Source of the DNA: UBA1723 sp045629285
GTDB taxonomy: Bacteria > Bacteroidota > Bacteroidia > Bacteroidales > Paludibacteraceae
Direction: 5' to 3'
Assembly: GCA_045629285.1 (NCBI GenBank)
Contig: JAZQQY010000053.1
Span: 1-64,000, forward strand
DNA: 64,000 nt
Of the stretch, positions 16,311 through 25,024 are shown one piece after another (within the stretch, counting starts at the first letter, position 1; every line of letters starts with the position of its first letter). The notes beneath the pieces were generated by a model, which did no database searches, was not told the DNA's origin, and worked only from the letters and a program-made list of their open reading frames with translations. Made by a program: the position numbers and the translations under genes.

Positions 16311-18482
16311 ATGAAAAAAATTTTATCACTTGCAGCAGTTGCCGCTATGGCTGTAACTGCTAATGCATCCGAGTTGGACGATGCTAAGTACTTCGAGAAC
16401 TGGGGTAAGTTGAAGTTGGTTGGTAATCAGCTTTCTTCATCTAAGACTGGTGAGGCAGTACAGTTGAAGGGTTGGTCTACATTTGGTCTTCACTTTAAGG
16501 ATGTACGTAACTGTCTAAGCAAGGATCACTTCGCATTGATGAAGCACTATGGTGCTAACATGGTTCGTTTGGCTATGTACATCGATGATACATACGATGG
16601 CGGTTCTTACATTGGTAACGAGAGCACATACAAGCAGGCGATTAAGGATTATATCAAGGCTTGTTATTCGTTGAACATGTATGCTTTGGTTGACTGGCAT
16701 ACACTTGATACAAACGGTCACGAGGGTAACCCTGCTAATCAGACTGCTATTTCTAAGGATTTCTTTGCTGAGATCTCTAAGTACTGTAAGGATAATGGTT
16801 ACGACAACGTATTGTACGAGTTGTGTAACGAGCCTAACACAGATAGCTGGGCAACAATCAAGGGTTACGCAGAGAGTGTTATCCCTGAAATCTTGAATAA
16901 CCAGCCAGAAGCTATGATCGTAGTTGGAACAAACTTCTACTGTCAGAAAGTAATGGAGCCAGTCAGCAACCCTATCTCTAAGTACAAGAACAACGTATTG
17001 TATTCATTCCACTACTATGCTTGTACACACTATAGCTTGCTAAGTCAGTTCCGTGCAGCTCAGGGTTCAATTCCAATGTTCGTATCTGAGTGGTCTGGTG
17101 TAGCAGCTGATGGTAACGGTAACTTCTGTCGTCAGAATGCAGACGATTTGATGCGTGACTGTGGTATCACTAACGATGCTAAGCAGCTTGTCAGCTGGGC
17201 TATCTGGAACTGGGGTTCTAAGAATGAGACTTCTTCATTCTTCCACGGATCTTGTGATGAGCAGCATATTTCTGATTCAAGATCAGATGATGGTACTGTT
17301 ACATTCGGTGAGTTCGTATCTGGTTTGATGTCAGGAGGTAGAAAGATCGAGGCTAGAGAGCTTCCAACTTCTGGTCCTTACACAGATATTAACGTTATCC
17401 CTTCTACTCCAAGCAAGGCTTTCCGTTGGGATGCTTACAACCTAGGTGGTGAAGGTGTTGCTTACCACGATGGTAATGGTGGCGCTTGGGCAAAGGATAA
17501 GGAAGGTAAGGTTACTGGTTACCAGGTAGGTAAGAACGAAGAGGTTGACGTATTCTCTTTGGCTGTTGAACAGCAGTGGCTTACTGAGAAGTTCCCTTAC
17601 TCAACAGTTGTAGACGGTAAGGTAACTAAGTGGGATCCTCAGATCAATACAGACTGGAAGGATGGCGAGACTAAGCAGCCTACATACCGTTCTTTGAATG
17701 GTGGTCGTATGTATTCTGGTACAGATGGTTCAAGACGTCCAGATGAGGGTGTTGATATCTCAGGTGCAAGCTGTAATGGTACTGCTTACGCAGGTAAGGG
17801 ATACCAGAACCTTGGATGGGTTGAGGAAGATGAGTGGATTAAGTTTACAGTTGACGTAGAGAAGCCAGGTTATTACAAGATCCAGGCTGTCGTTGGTGCT
17901 GAGTATACTTCTCCTGCTAAGAACGGTGAGATCTCTATCACTTCAACACACGGTAACCACCTACGTTCTTCTGACGACTTCAAGGATGAGACTCTTGTAA
18001 ATACATTCGGTTTCCCTGCAACAGATGAGTGTGCTGATAAGTCAGCATCACCTGCAGAGCCTTGGAACTGTTGGGCAATGGCTGATGCAATCAGTGGTAG
18101 ACACGAGGTTTACGTAGCATTCCCAGCTGCAGGTGAGCAGGAGATCACATTCACATTCTTGGATAACGCTGGTGGTGTTGGTCCACTTGTATTTACTTAC
18201 GAAGGTCCACTTTTGGATGGTGACCCTATCACTGCTGTAGTTGAGCCAGAGGCTGAGGAAGTATTCTCAATCTACCCTAACCCAACTTCAGGTGAGTTCA
18301 CTGTAGCTCTTGCTGATCAGGCAGAGGCAACAGTTGAGATCGTTAACATGGCTGGTCAGGTTGTAGCTTCTCAGGTTGTTGAGGGTTCTGCTACAATCAA
18401 CAAGGCTTTGGCTGCTGGTGTTTACACTGTAGTTGTTAAGTCTAACGGTAATGTTAGCACTCAGAAGTTGATCGTTAAGTAA
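16311..18482 (+). CDS. Secreted GH5 cellulase with expanded CBM6-like module and T9SS domain
   Basis: A 723-residue protein. Residues 1-19 are a signal peptide. About 25-345 form a GH5 domain with acid/base E174 ('ELCNEPN'), nucleophile E260 ('FVSEWSG'), H130 in 'DWHT', and H234/Y236 in 'FHYYA'. About 360-640 form a binding module: 'GGEGVAYHDG', a roughly 80-residue insert, 'RPDEGVD', 'GWVEEDEWIKFTVDV', 'GGVGPL'. About 650-723 carry a type IX secretion sorting domain ('YPNPTSGEF', 'NMAGQVV', ending KLIVK). It should cut beta-1,4-glucan at the cell surface. Codon use is as biased as in pckG, so it is likely the major cellulase of this locus. Its own terminator follows. Confidence 0.9.
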   Translation: MKKILSLAAVAAMAVTANASELDDAKYFENWGKLKLVGNQLSSSKTGEAVQLKGWSTFGLHFKDVRNCLSKDHFALMKHYGANMVRLAMYIDDTYDGGSYIGNESTYKQAIKDYIKACYSLNMYALVDWHTLDTNGHEGNPANQTAISKDFFAEISKYCKDNGYDNVLYELCNEPNTDSWATIKGYAESVIPEILNNQPEAMIVVGTNFYCQKVMEPVSNPISKYKNNVLYSFHYYACTHYSLLSQFRAAQGSIPMFVSEWSGVAADGNGNFCRQNADDLMRDCGITNDAKQLVSWAIWNWGSKNETSSFFHGSCDEQHISDSRSDDGTVTFGEFVSGLMSGGRKIEARELPTSGPYTDINVIPSTPSKAFRWDAYNLGGEGVAYHDGNGGAWAKDKEGKVTGYQVGKNEEVDVFSLAVEQQWLTEKFPYSTVVDGKVTKWDPQINTDWKDGETKQPTYRSLNGGRMYSGTDGSRRPDEGVDISGASCNGTAYAGKGYQNLGWVEEDEWIKFTVDVEKPGYYKIQAVVGAEYTSPAKNGEISITSTHGNHLRSSDDFKDETLVNTFGFPATDECADKSASPAEPWNCWAMADAISGRHEVYVAFPAAGEQEITFTFLDNAGGVGPLVFTYEGPLLDGDPITAVVEPEAEEVFSIYPNPTSGEFTVALADQAEATVEIVNMAGQVVASQVVEGSATINKALAAGVYTVVVKSNGNVSTQKLIVK

Positions 18483-18510
18483 TCTAAGTTAGATTTCTTA
18501 TAAAATCACG

Positions 18511-18541
18511 GAGGAGGAGCATTTTGCTCCTCCTCTTTTTT
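18511..18541 (+). terminator. Terminator after GH5 cellulase
   Basis: GAGGAGGAGCA (18511-18521) pairs with TGCTCCTCCTC (18525-18535) around TTT, followed by TTTTTT. A degenerate copy of the same hairpin follows the paralogous gene at 21711-21740. Confidence 0.85.
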
Positions 18542-18593
18542 TGTCCTCTTTTTTGTCAATAGATTGTATACAATTTACCAACGTCTTTGTAAA

Positions 18594-18659
18594 TTTTTAC
18601 GGTTTTACCTTAAATTTTACGCTGTTGAAGCTTTTGTGTTTGATTTCGAATTAAACTTG
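18594..18659 (+). promoter_or_regulatory. TTTTACG direct-repeat promoter block, copy 1
   Basis: TTTTACG occurs at 18595-18601 and 18615-18621 (20 nt start to start). Then TTAAACTTGCA begins 36 nt after the second repeat, containing TAAACTTG as a possible -7 box. The same arrangement with identical distances lies before the pseudo-GH5 gene. Repeats two helical turns apart suggest a dimeric activator or repressor site. A further TTTTACG lies at 18738-18744, near the start codon. Confidence 0.4.
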
Positions 18660-18765
18660 CATTCGTTATTTGATGTCAATCTTTTCAATTTAATGATTAC
18701 GTGAATGTAGTTGTGGATAATTGAAGTTGACTTATTTTTTTACGTATAACAAATAAATATAGCGT

Positions 18766-21684
18766 ATGAGGAATTTTTTCTATCTATCTGCATTATTGCC
18801 TATGATGGCAAATGCCGTTATGCTACCTGGATTAGGATGCGAAAAAGAGTTGACGTGCCCTTGGGATGAAATCAACAAGATTTCAGTGTCTGGAACATCA
18901 GTCTTCCAGTGGAACTTCTACAACAAGGGTGGTGAAGGTTATGCTTACCACGATAACAACAGTGGTGCATATAAAGTTGACAAAGATGGTGTTGTTGAGG
19001 GTTATAAAATGAATGAGGATGAGGTTGATGTCTTTTCACAAGCACGTAAATTCCAATTCCTAAATATCGATTGCCCTTGGTCAACTGTCGAAGATAATGT
19101 TGTTGTCTCTTTTGATTCCAAGATTACAACTAATTGGATGGATACTTTGGGTAACCATACCTACAAATCGTTGAATGCTGGCCGCAATTATTGTGGGGAC
19201 AATTCAATTATTCGTCCGGATGAAGGCGTTGATTTGTTCATTGCTTCTTGTAAAGGAACTGAATACGAAAATAAAAACTATACATCAATTGAGTATGTAG
19301 AGGAAGGTGAGTGGATTCACTATACGGTTGACGTTGAGAAGGCTGGCTATTATAAACTGAGTGCGGTGATTAGTTCAGCATATTCGGCTCCTTTACAGAA
19401 GGGTGAGATATCAATTGTAGATTCTGAAGGATATAATATTCTTCGTACGTCTTCAGATTTGAAGGATACCGTTAAGGTTACTTCATTTGGTTTTGACTTG
19501 ATCAGCGGATGTGCCGATCAAAACATCTCTTCTTTCATTGAACCTTGGAATTGCTGGGCAGTAAGTGATGCAAAAAGTGGTGAGTACAAAGATGTATATT
19601 GCTATTTTGATAAGGCAGGATTACAGCGTATAACAATCTCTTTCTTGGGTAATGCCAACAGTGTCGGTCCATTGTTGTTCAGCTATGCGAAAGAATTTGA
19701 AACAGAGCCTGGAATGAAAGAGTGTGAGGAAAAGAAGCCTTTTGGACCTTACCATACAATCAATAAGATTTCCAAGAAGGCTCCGTCGCTATTTCATTGG
19801 AACTACTTTAACGAAGGAGGTCCGGCCAAGGCATATTATGATAATAACACCAGTGCGTATAAATTAGATAAGAATGGTAATCGTGTTGACTACAACAATA
19901 AGTCGGACGAAGTTGATGTTTTCTCTTCTGCATTGGACAAGGAGTATGAATACTTTGATAGTAAATGCCCTTGGTCTACCACAATAGATTGCAATGTCAA
20001 ATCGTATGACAAATCTATCGCTTCTTCTTGGGCAGACGAGGATGGAAATCATACATACAAGTCGTTGAATGCTGGTCGTTGCTATTGTGGGGATAACGAT
20101 ACGATTCGTCCTGATGAGGAGGTCGACTTGTTTATGGTAGGGTTCCCAGGTACTGTATATGAAAGTGAAAGAAGTGTTGTCCTTGGTTATGTTGAACAAG
20201 ACGAGTGGATTAAATATACAGTTGATGTTCAGGATCCAGGATACTATAGGATTCGAGGTCTTGTAAGTTCTCAGTATTTTGCGCCAAACACAGACGGAGA
20301 GATCTTGATTTATTCTAAGGATGGAAATATGCTTCGTTTGCCGAACAATCTAAAAGATGAAAATGCTGTCTATTCTTTTGGCTTCCCGCTTACTATTAAA
20401 TGTGCATCTGATGATGTAGATTGGTATGAGTCGTGGGCTTGTTGGCAGGTATCTGATGCAAAGTCTGAAGATGAAAATGTAATATATTGTAAGTTTGAAA
20501 AGCCTGGTCTTCAGGAAATAACTATCTATTTCCAGGGTGACGCTGGAGGTGTCGGTCCGTTGATTTTTGAGTACGCTGCTGATCCTGAACCAAAAGTTAA
20601 TAAGATCACTCCTAATGAACCATCTGTATTCCATTGGAATTATTACGATGATGGTGGTGAAGGTATTGCTTACCATGATGCTAACACTAGCGCTTACAAG
20701 TTTGACGACGAGGGCGTCGTTATCGACTATAATAATAAAGGAGATGAGGTAGACGTGTTCTCTTTGGCAAAAGAGTTGGCGTGGATGAACAAGGTTTGCC
20801 CTTGGTCAACAATAGAGGGAGATAGGATTGTAAGCTACGACAAGTCTATTTCTACTTCATGGAAGGATGAATATGACAATTCTACTTATAAATCATTGAA
20901 TGGAGGCCGCAATTATTGTGGCTATTCCGATGTGATTCGTCCTGACGAAGGAGTTGACTTGGCATGGGCTAGTTGTAAGGGAACTCCTTTAGAGAATAAG
21001 GATTGCACAGTTCTTGGCTGGGTTGAAGAAGACGAATGGATCAATTACACGGTTGATGTAGAAAAACCTGGTTATTATACTATCAGTGCAATTGTTGGTG
21101 CTGAATATGTAGGTATGATGAGGGATGGAGAGATCAAAATTACATCTGCATTAGGAAATCATCTTCGTTCGGTAAAAGATTTGTATGATGCAGAAAGAGT
21201 CGCTTCATTCGGATTCCCAAGAACGACAGAATGTGCAGATTCGGAAAGCCTGTTGTTTGAACCTTGGGATTGCTGGACAATTTCTAATGCTAGAAGCGGT
21301 GGGGATATGAATATCGTTTGCCTGTTCCCAAAAGCAGGAAAACAGAACTTGACAATTTCTTTTGTTGGAAATGCAGGTGGTGTCGGTCCGATGTTCTTTA
21401 CATTCCATAAAGATTACGAACCTGATTATACAGAAATCAGAGAAATTAAGGTTAATGCAGCTGATTTCTCAATCGCGCCTAATCCAACGTCTGGAAGATT
21501 CACTATCACTCTGTCTGAAAATGAAGATGCACATGTCGACATTGAGAATATGGCAGGACAGGTGATATATTCAGCTGACATGACATCGTCGACTACAATC
21601 GATAAATCTCTTGCTCCTGGTGTCTATTCTGTTGTTGTCAGAAGCGCTGGAGGTGTTAATGCAAAGAAGTTGATCGTGAAGTGA
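18766..21684 (+). CDS. Secreted triple carbohydrate-binding protein with T9SS domain, no enzyme
   Basis: A 972-residue exported protein. The signal peptide is about residues 1-17. Three tandem copies of the same roughly 280-residue module follow, at about 37-315, 333-608 and 611-888. Each has 'FxWNxYxxGGxxxAYxD', 'CPWST', 'TYKSLNxGRxYCG', 'RPDExVDL', 'EWIxYTVDV', 'WxCWxxSDAxS' and 'VGPLxF'. The last 70 residues form a type IX sorting domain ('APNPTSGRF' to KLIVK). No catalytic domain is present. The module core resembles CBM6/CBM35-type beta-sandwich modules with a large insertion. The protein probably works as a surface-anchored adhesin or scaffold holding cellulose near the neighbouring enzymes. 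Ends with TGA. Confidence 0.75.
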   Translation: MRNFFYLSALLPMMANAVMLPGLGCEKELTCPWDEINKISVSGTSVFQWNFYNKGGEGYAYHDNNSGAYKVDKDGVVEGYKMNEDEVDVFSQARKFQFLNIDCPWSTVEDNVVVSFDSKITTNWMDTLGNHTYKSLNAGRNYCGDNSIIRPDEGVDLFIASCKGTEYENKNYTSIEYVEEGEWIHYTVDVEKAGYYKLSAVISSAYSAPLQKGEISIVDSEGYNILRTSSDLKDTVKVTSFGFDLISGCADQNISSFIEPWNCWAVSDAKSGEYKDVYCYFDKAGLQRITISFLGNANSVGPLLFSYAKEFETEPGMKECEEKKPFGPYHTINKISKKAPSLFHWNYFNEGGPAKAYYDNNTSAYKLDKNGNRVDYNNKSDEVDVFSSALDKEYEYFDSKCPWSTTIDCNVKSYDKSIASSWADEDGNHTYKSLNAGRCYCGDNDTIRPDEEVDLFMVGFPGTVYESERSVVLGYVEQDEWIKYTVDVQDPGYYRIRGLVSSQYFAPNTDGEILIYSKDGNMLRLPNNLKDENAVYSFGFPLTIKCASDDVDWYESWACWQVSDAKSEDENVIYCKFEKPGLQEITIYFQGDAGGVGPLIFEYAADPEPKVNKITPNEPSVFHWNYYDDGGEGIAYHDANTSAYKFDDEGVVIDYNNKGDEVDVFSLAKELAWMNKVCPWSTIEGDRIVSYDKSISTSWKDEYDNSTYKSLNGGRNYCGYSDVIRPDEGVDLAWASCKGTPLENKDCTVLGWVEEDEWINYTVDVEKPGYYTISAIVGAEYVGMMRDGEIKITSALGNHLRSVKDLYDAERVASFGFPRTTECADSESLLFEPWDCWTISNARSGGDMNIVCLFPKAGKQNLTISFVGNAGGVGPMFFTFHKDYEPDYTEIREIKVNAADFSIAPNPTSGRFTITLSENEDAHVDIENMAGQVIYSADMTSSTTIDKSLAPGVYSVVVRSAGGVNAKKLIVK

Positions 21685-21710
21685 TTTGAACGAATCTCAT
21701 AAAAACATGT

Positions 21711-21740
21711 AGGAGGAGTAACATTTTGTTTCTCCTCTTT
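21711..21740 (+). terminator. Degenerate terminator after triple binding protein
   Basis: AGGAGGAGTAACA with TGTTTCTCCTC and a short T-rich tail; clearly the counterpart of the hairpin at 18511-18541 with a few inserted bases, hence duplicated together with the gene end. Confidence 0.5.
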
Positions 21741-21825
21741 TGCTTTTGGATAATAGCTGATAATCAGTTGTATAGCTTCTTTTATTTACGGATTTGCTAT
21801 TGTTTTAAAAGCGTATGTCTTACTT

Positions 21826-21890
21826 TTTTACGAAAATGCCATCATTTTTACGTACTTTTTTTTGATGTGATAGGAATTGATTTAAACTTG
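21826..21890 (+). promoter_or_regulatory. TTTTACG direct-repeat promoter block, copy 2
   Basis: TTTTACG at 21826-21832 and 21846-21852 (20 nt apart), then TTAAACTTGCA starting 36 nt after the second repeat. These distances are identical to those before the triple binding protein gene. TTTG at 21861-21864 could be a -33 box, 18 nt from TAAACTTG. The remaining DNA between 21741 and 22012 shows nothing else. Confidence 0.4.
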
Positions 21891-22012
21891 CAGATGTAAT
21901 TTTAGTGTTGACTTTATTTATGAAATAATCGCTTGACGAAGTGATTGTGAAAACTTAATGAAGCTCTAATTAGTTTAATGATTTATTGGTTTATTGAAAA
22001 AGAAGTTTGAGT

Positions 22013-24220
22013 ATGAAAAAAAAATTATTTCTGTCCGTTTTAGCAACTTTAGCTATTACTGCAAATGCTAACGTATTTGACGACACAAATTATATTGAAG
22101 AGTGGGGCAAGTTGAAACTGAATGGCAACCAGCTTTCGTCTTCAAATATTGATAGCCCTGTTCAGTTGAAAGGATGGTCGACAAACGGCATTCACTTTGC
22201 GAATGTTGCGGAGTGTATGGGAAAGGTGCAGTTTAGCAAAATGAAGCACTATGGTGCTAACATTGTTCGTTTGTCTATGTACATCGATGACGACTCTAAT
22301 GGAGGGTCTTACATCGGCAATGAAGAAAAATTCAAAGATAAAATCAAGTCATACATTAAAGATTGCTATGATCTAGGTATGTATGTTATGGTGGATTGGA
22401 ATACGTTTGATATGAATGGCCGTGAAGGAAATCCAGCTAAACAGACAGTAATGTCTCAGGATTTCTTTAAGGAAATTTCGGCGTATTGCAAAGAGAACGG
22501 TTATGACAATGTGTTGTATGAGTTGTGTGGCGTACCTAACACTGACAGTTGGGCAACAATCAAGGGTTATGCAGAGGAGGTTATCCCTGTAATCCTGGAG
22601 AACCAGCCAGACGCTATGATCGTAGTTGGAACAAACTTCTACTGTCAGAAAGTAATGGAGCCAGTCTTCAATCCAATCTCTGAGTACAAGAGCAACGTGT
22701 TGTATTCATTCCACTATGATGCATGTACACACTATCCCTTGCTTCCTGACTTCCGTGCTGCTCAGAATTCAATTCCAGTGTTTGTTTCTGAGTGGTCTCC
22801 TGTTAATTTCGCTAAAAATGTAAATAGCTTTTGTGAGGAGAGAACAGAAGATTTTATACGTGACTGTAGTCTTACTGGTGATGCAAAACAACTTGTCAGT
22901 TGGTGCACTAGTGACTGGAATTACGAAAAGACGATTTCTTCGTTTATGACTGGATCTTGTGAAGATCAACAAATATCTTATCTGCAATCAGATAGAGGTA
23001 TTAGCTCATGGGGTAACTATTTAATTGGTTTGATGTGTGGTAGGGTAAATCCAGATCCGGATCCAGATGAAAATACAAATCAGAATAATGATGGTAGTGG
23101 TCTTCAAGCAGTGTATATAGACAATAATGTTATCCCAAGTACTCTTTCAAAAGCATGGCATTGGGATGCTTACAGCCTAGGAGGAGAAGGAGTCGCATAC
23201 CACGATGAGAACAGTAGCGCTTGGGAAAGAGACGATGCAGGCAAGGTCGTCGGCTATAGAGCAGATGGTGAAGAAGTAGATGTCTTCTCTTTGGCGGTAC
23301 ACATGCAGTGGATGGCGTATAAGTTTCCTTATGCCATAGTAGAGAATGGCAAGGTTGTTTCATTCAGCGATACGATCAAGACTGAATGGAAAGATGTGAA
23401 TAACGGCGACAAACCAACTTATAAATCGTTGAATGCAGGACGAAAGTATTCTGGCACTGATGGATCAAGACGTCTTGATGAAGGAGTGGATTTGATTGGA
23501 GCTAGTTGTGCTGGAACGGATTATGAAATGAAGGGATACCAGAGCCTATATTCCGTTGAAGATGGAGAGTGGATGAAGTTTGTAGTAGATGTTGAAAAGG
23601 CAGGTTATTATAAACTTTCGGCAGCCGTAAGTGCAGAGTATAAGGCATTGAATAAAGACGGTGAGATTTCAATCATATCAGATGCGCATGGCAACCATCT
23701 TCGTGCCGGCATGAATTTGGAGGATGAAACCTTAGTGAAAACATTCGGATTCTCCAAAACAGAGAATTGTGCCGATGCAAATGCAAAGATCTCTGAGCCT
23801 TGTGATTGTTGGGCTATAAGTGATGCCAAGAGTGGTGGTTACGATGAGATATTTGTGGCATTCCCATCAGCTGGAGAACAGGAGATAGTGATCTGCTTTT
23901 TGGGCGATGCAAGTGGCGTTGGCCCAATGATGTTTGAGTATGTCGGTCCGCTAAAGGAAGGTGACCCTATGACATCAGTAGATCAGTCTGGAGCAAGTGA
24001 GTTTACTATCGCGCCGAATCCGACATCTGGAGAGTTCACTATCACATTGGCTGATGATACTCAAGCTCATGTCGACGTGGTAAATATGGCGGGACAGACG
24101 GTATATTCGGCTGAGGTTGAAACGTCGGCAACGATTGGCAACTCTTTTGCTCCTGGAGTTTATACAGTGATTGTCACTACTGATAACGGAGTTAATACTC
24201 AAAAGTTGATTGTAAAATAA
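22013..24220 (+). CDS. Secreted GH5-like pseudoenzyme with CBM6-like module and T9SS domain
   Basis: 735 residues from ATG 22013 (TTG at 22007 is less likely). Signal peptide 1-20, GH5-like domain about 25-345, linker with Asp-Pro/Asn repeats about 346-365, expanded CBM6-like module about 370-650, T9SS sorting domain about 660-735. It is a close paralog of the gene at 16311, position for position. However, the acid/base motif 'ELCNEPN' has become 'ELCGVPN' (E174 to V), DWH is DWN (H130N), HYY is HYD (Y236D), and the Trp near 'SWAIWNW' is lost ('SWCTSDW'). Only nucleophile E260 remains. The frame, signal and sorting domain are intact, so this looks like a maintained binding protein and not a pseudogene. 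Confidence 0.85.
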   Translation: MKKKLFLSVLATLAITANANVFDDTNYIEEWGKLKLNGNQLSSSNIDSPVQLKGWSTNGIHFANVAECMGKVQFSKMKHYGANIVRLSMYIDDDSNGGSYIGNEEKFKDKIKSYIKDCYDLGMYVMVDWNTFDMNGREGNPAKQTVMSQDFFKEISAYCKENGYDNVLYELCGVPNTDSWATIKGYAEEVIPVILENQPDAMIVVGTNFYCQKVMEPVFNPISEYKSNVLYSFHYDACTHYPLLPDFRAAQNSIPVFVSEWSPVNFAKNVNSFCEERTEDFIRDCSLTGDAKQLVSWCTSDWNYEKTISSFMTGSCEDQQISYLQSDRGISSWGNYLIGLMCGRVNPDPDPDENTNQNNDGSGLQAVYIDNNVIPSTLSKAWHWDAYSLGGEGVAYHDENSSAWERDDAGKVVGYRADGEEVDVFSLAVHMQWMAYKFPYAIVENGKVVSFSDTIKTEWKDVNNGDKPTYKSLNAGRKYSGTDGSRRLDEGVDLIGASCAGTDYEMKGYQSLYSVEDGEWMKFVVDVEKAGYYKLSAAVSAEYKALNKDGEISIISDAHGNHLRAGMNLEDETLVKTFGFSKTENCADANAKISEPCDCWAISDAKSGGYDEIFVAFPSAGEQEIVICFLGDASGVGPMMFEYVGPLKEGDPMTSVDQSGASEFTIAPNPTSGEFTITLADDTQAHVDVVNMAGQTVYSAEVETSATIGNSFAPGVYTVIVTTDNGVNTQKLIVK

Positions 24221-24226
24221 AATTAT

Positions 24227-24250
24227 TGTAGAGACGGTGTACATACCGTC
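24227..24250 (+). repeat. TGTAGAGACG palindrome
   Basis: TGTAGAGACGGT and ACCGTC flank GTACAT, giving a 6-bp stem 6 nt after the stop codon. It is a member of the dispersed family described at 55573-55602. Confidence 0.6.
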
Positions 24251-24267
24251 ACTTCGGATGGTATTAA

Positions 24268-24299
24268 AAGGGCACGTTGGTAACAACGTGCCCTTTTTT
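24268..24299 (+). terminator. Terminator before the dcw cluster
   Basis: AAGGGCACGTTG (24268-24279) pairs perfectly with CAACGTGCCCTT (24284-24295), followed by TTTT; insulates the cellulase region from mraZ. Confidence 0.85.
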
Positions 24300-24495
24300 G
24301 TGCCTGAACTTTTGCGTCCCATTTTCGTGTTTTCTTGCTCCATTTTGCCCCACTTTTATTCTGAAAAATCATATTTTAAAATTTTGTAGTTAAAAATCAG
24401 ATGTTTAGGTGTTCGGTTGTGTCTGTCTATGCTTTGTTATAATGTTGTTGAAAGGTTGTTGATAACCTGTTAATTGTCCGTTTGAAAGTATAATG

Positions 24496-24537
24496 TGGGG
24501 AAAAGTGGGGAAATTTTAAATTTATTGTGTAATTTTG
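24496..24537 (+). promoter_or_regulatory. MraZ operator and mraZ promoter
   Basis: TGGGG (24496-24500), five bases AAAAG, TGGGG (24506-24510): the TGGGN-N5-TGGGN spacing known for MraZ binding. TAATTTTG at 24530-24537 is a -7 box, 27 nt before the mraZ start. The second TGGGG occupies the place of the -33 box, so MraZ binding would block initiation. The rest of 24300-24495 shows no gene. Confidence 0.65.
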
Positions 24538-24564
24538 AAGTCCAAAACTTAAGATTTTGTTAGA

Positions 24565-25005
24565 ATGCAGTTTTTAGGTAACATAGACGCTAAACTTGAT
24601 GGCAAGGGAAGAGTATTCGTCCCTGCACAGTTTCGACGCTTGCTAGAGCAGAGTGGCGAAACAGCGTTGGTGTTGCGTGTCAACTCTGAATCTGGATTCG
24701 CAAAACTTTATCCGCTTTCCGAGTGGACAAGACAGTGCGAGGAACTAAAGTCTCGTCTTAACCTATGGAAAGCACAGGATCAGATGATCTATCGTTCGTT
24801 TACTTCTAAGGCAGAGCAGCTTGAGCTTGACTCGAACGGTCGAGTTCTTTTGCAGAAGAAGTATCTGGAGCAGTTGGAAATCGATCTTGATGTTGTGTTC
24901 GCTGGTGTTGGCGACTATTTGGAGTTGTGGTCAAGAGATCGTTACGAGGCATCTATGATGGATGAGGCGTCTCTTGAGGCTGCTCTTGAAAAGATTATGA
25001 TGTAA
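24565..25005 (+). CDS. mraZ: MraZ, transcriptional regulator of the dcw cluster
   Basis: 146 residues with two SpoVT/AbrB-like halves; 'DAKLDGKGRVFVPAQFR' and 'LELDSNGRVLLQKKYLE' are the two DxxGR DNA-binding motifs. MraZ represses its own operon through TGGGN repeats, which are present just upstream. It opens the division and cell-wall gene cluster, with rsmH 19 nt downstream. Confidence 0.95.
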   Translation: MQFLGNIDAKLDGKGRVFVPAQFRRLLEQSGETALVLRVNSESGFAKLYPLSEWTRQCEELKSRLNLWKAQDQMIYRSFTSKAEQLELDSNGRVLLQKKYLEQLEIDLDVVFAGVGDYLELWSRDRYEASMMDEASLEAALEKIMM

Positions 25006-25024
25006 CCGACAAAGAACTAGAGTT

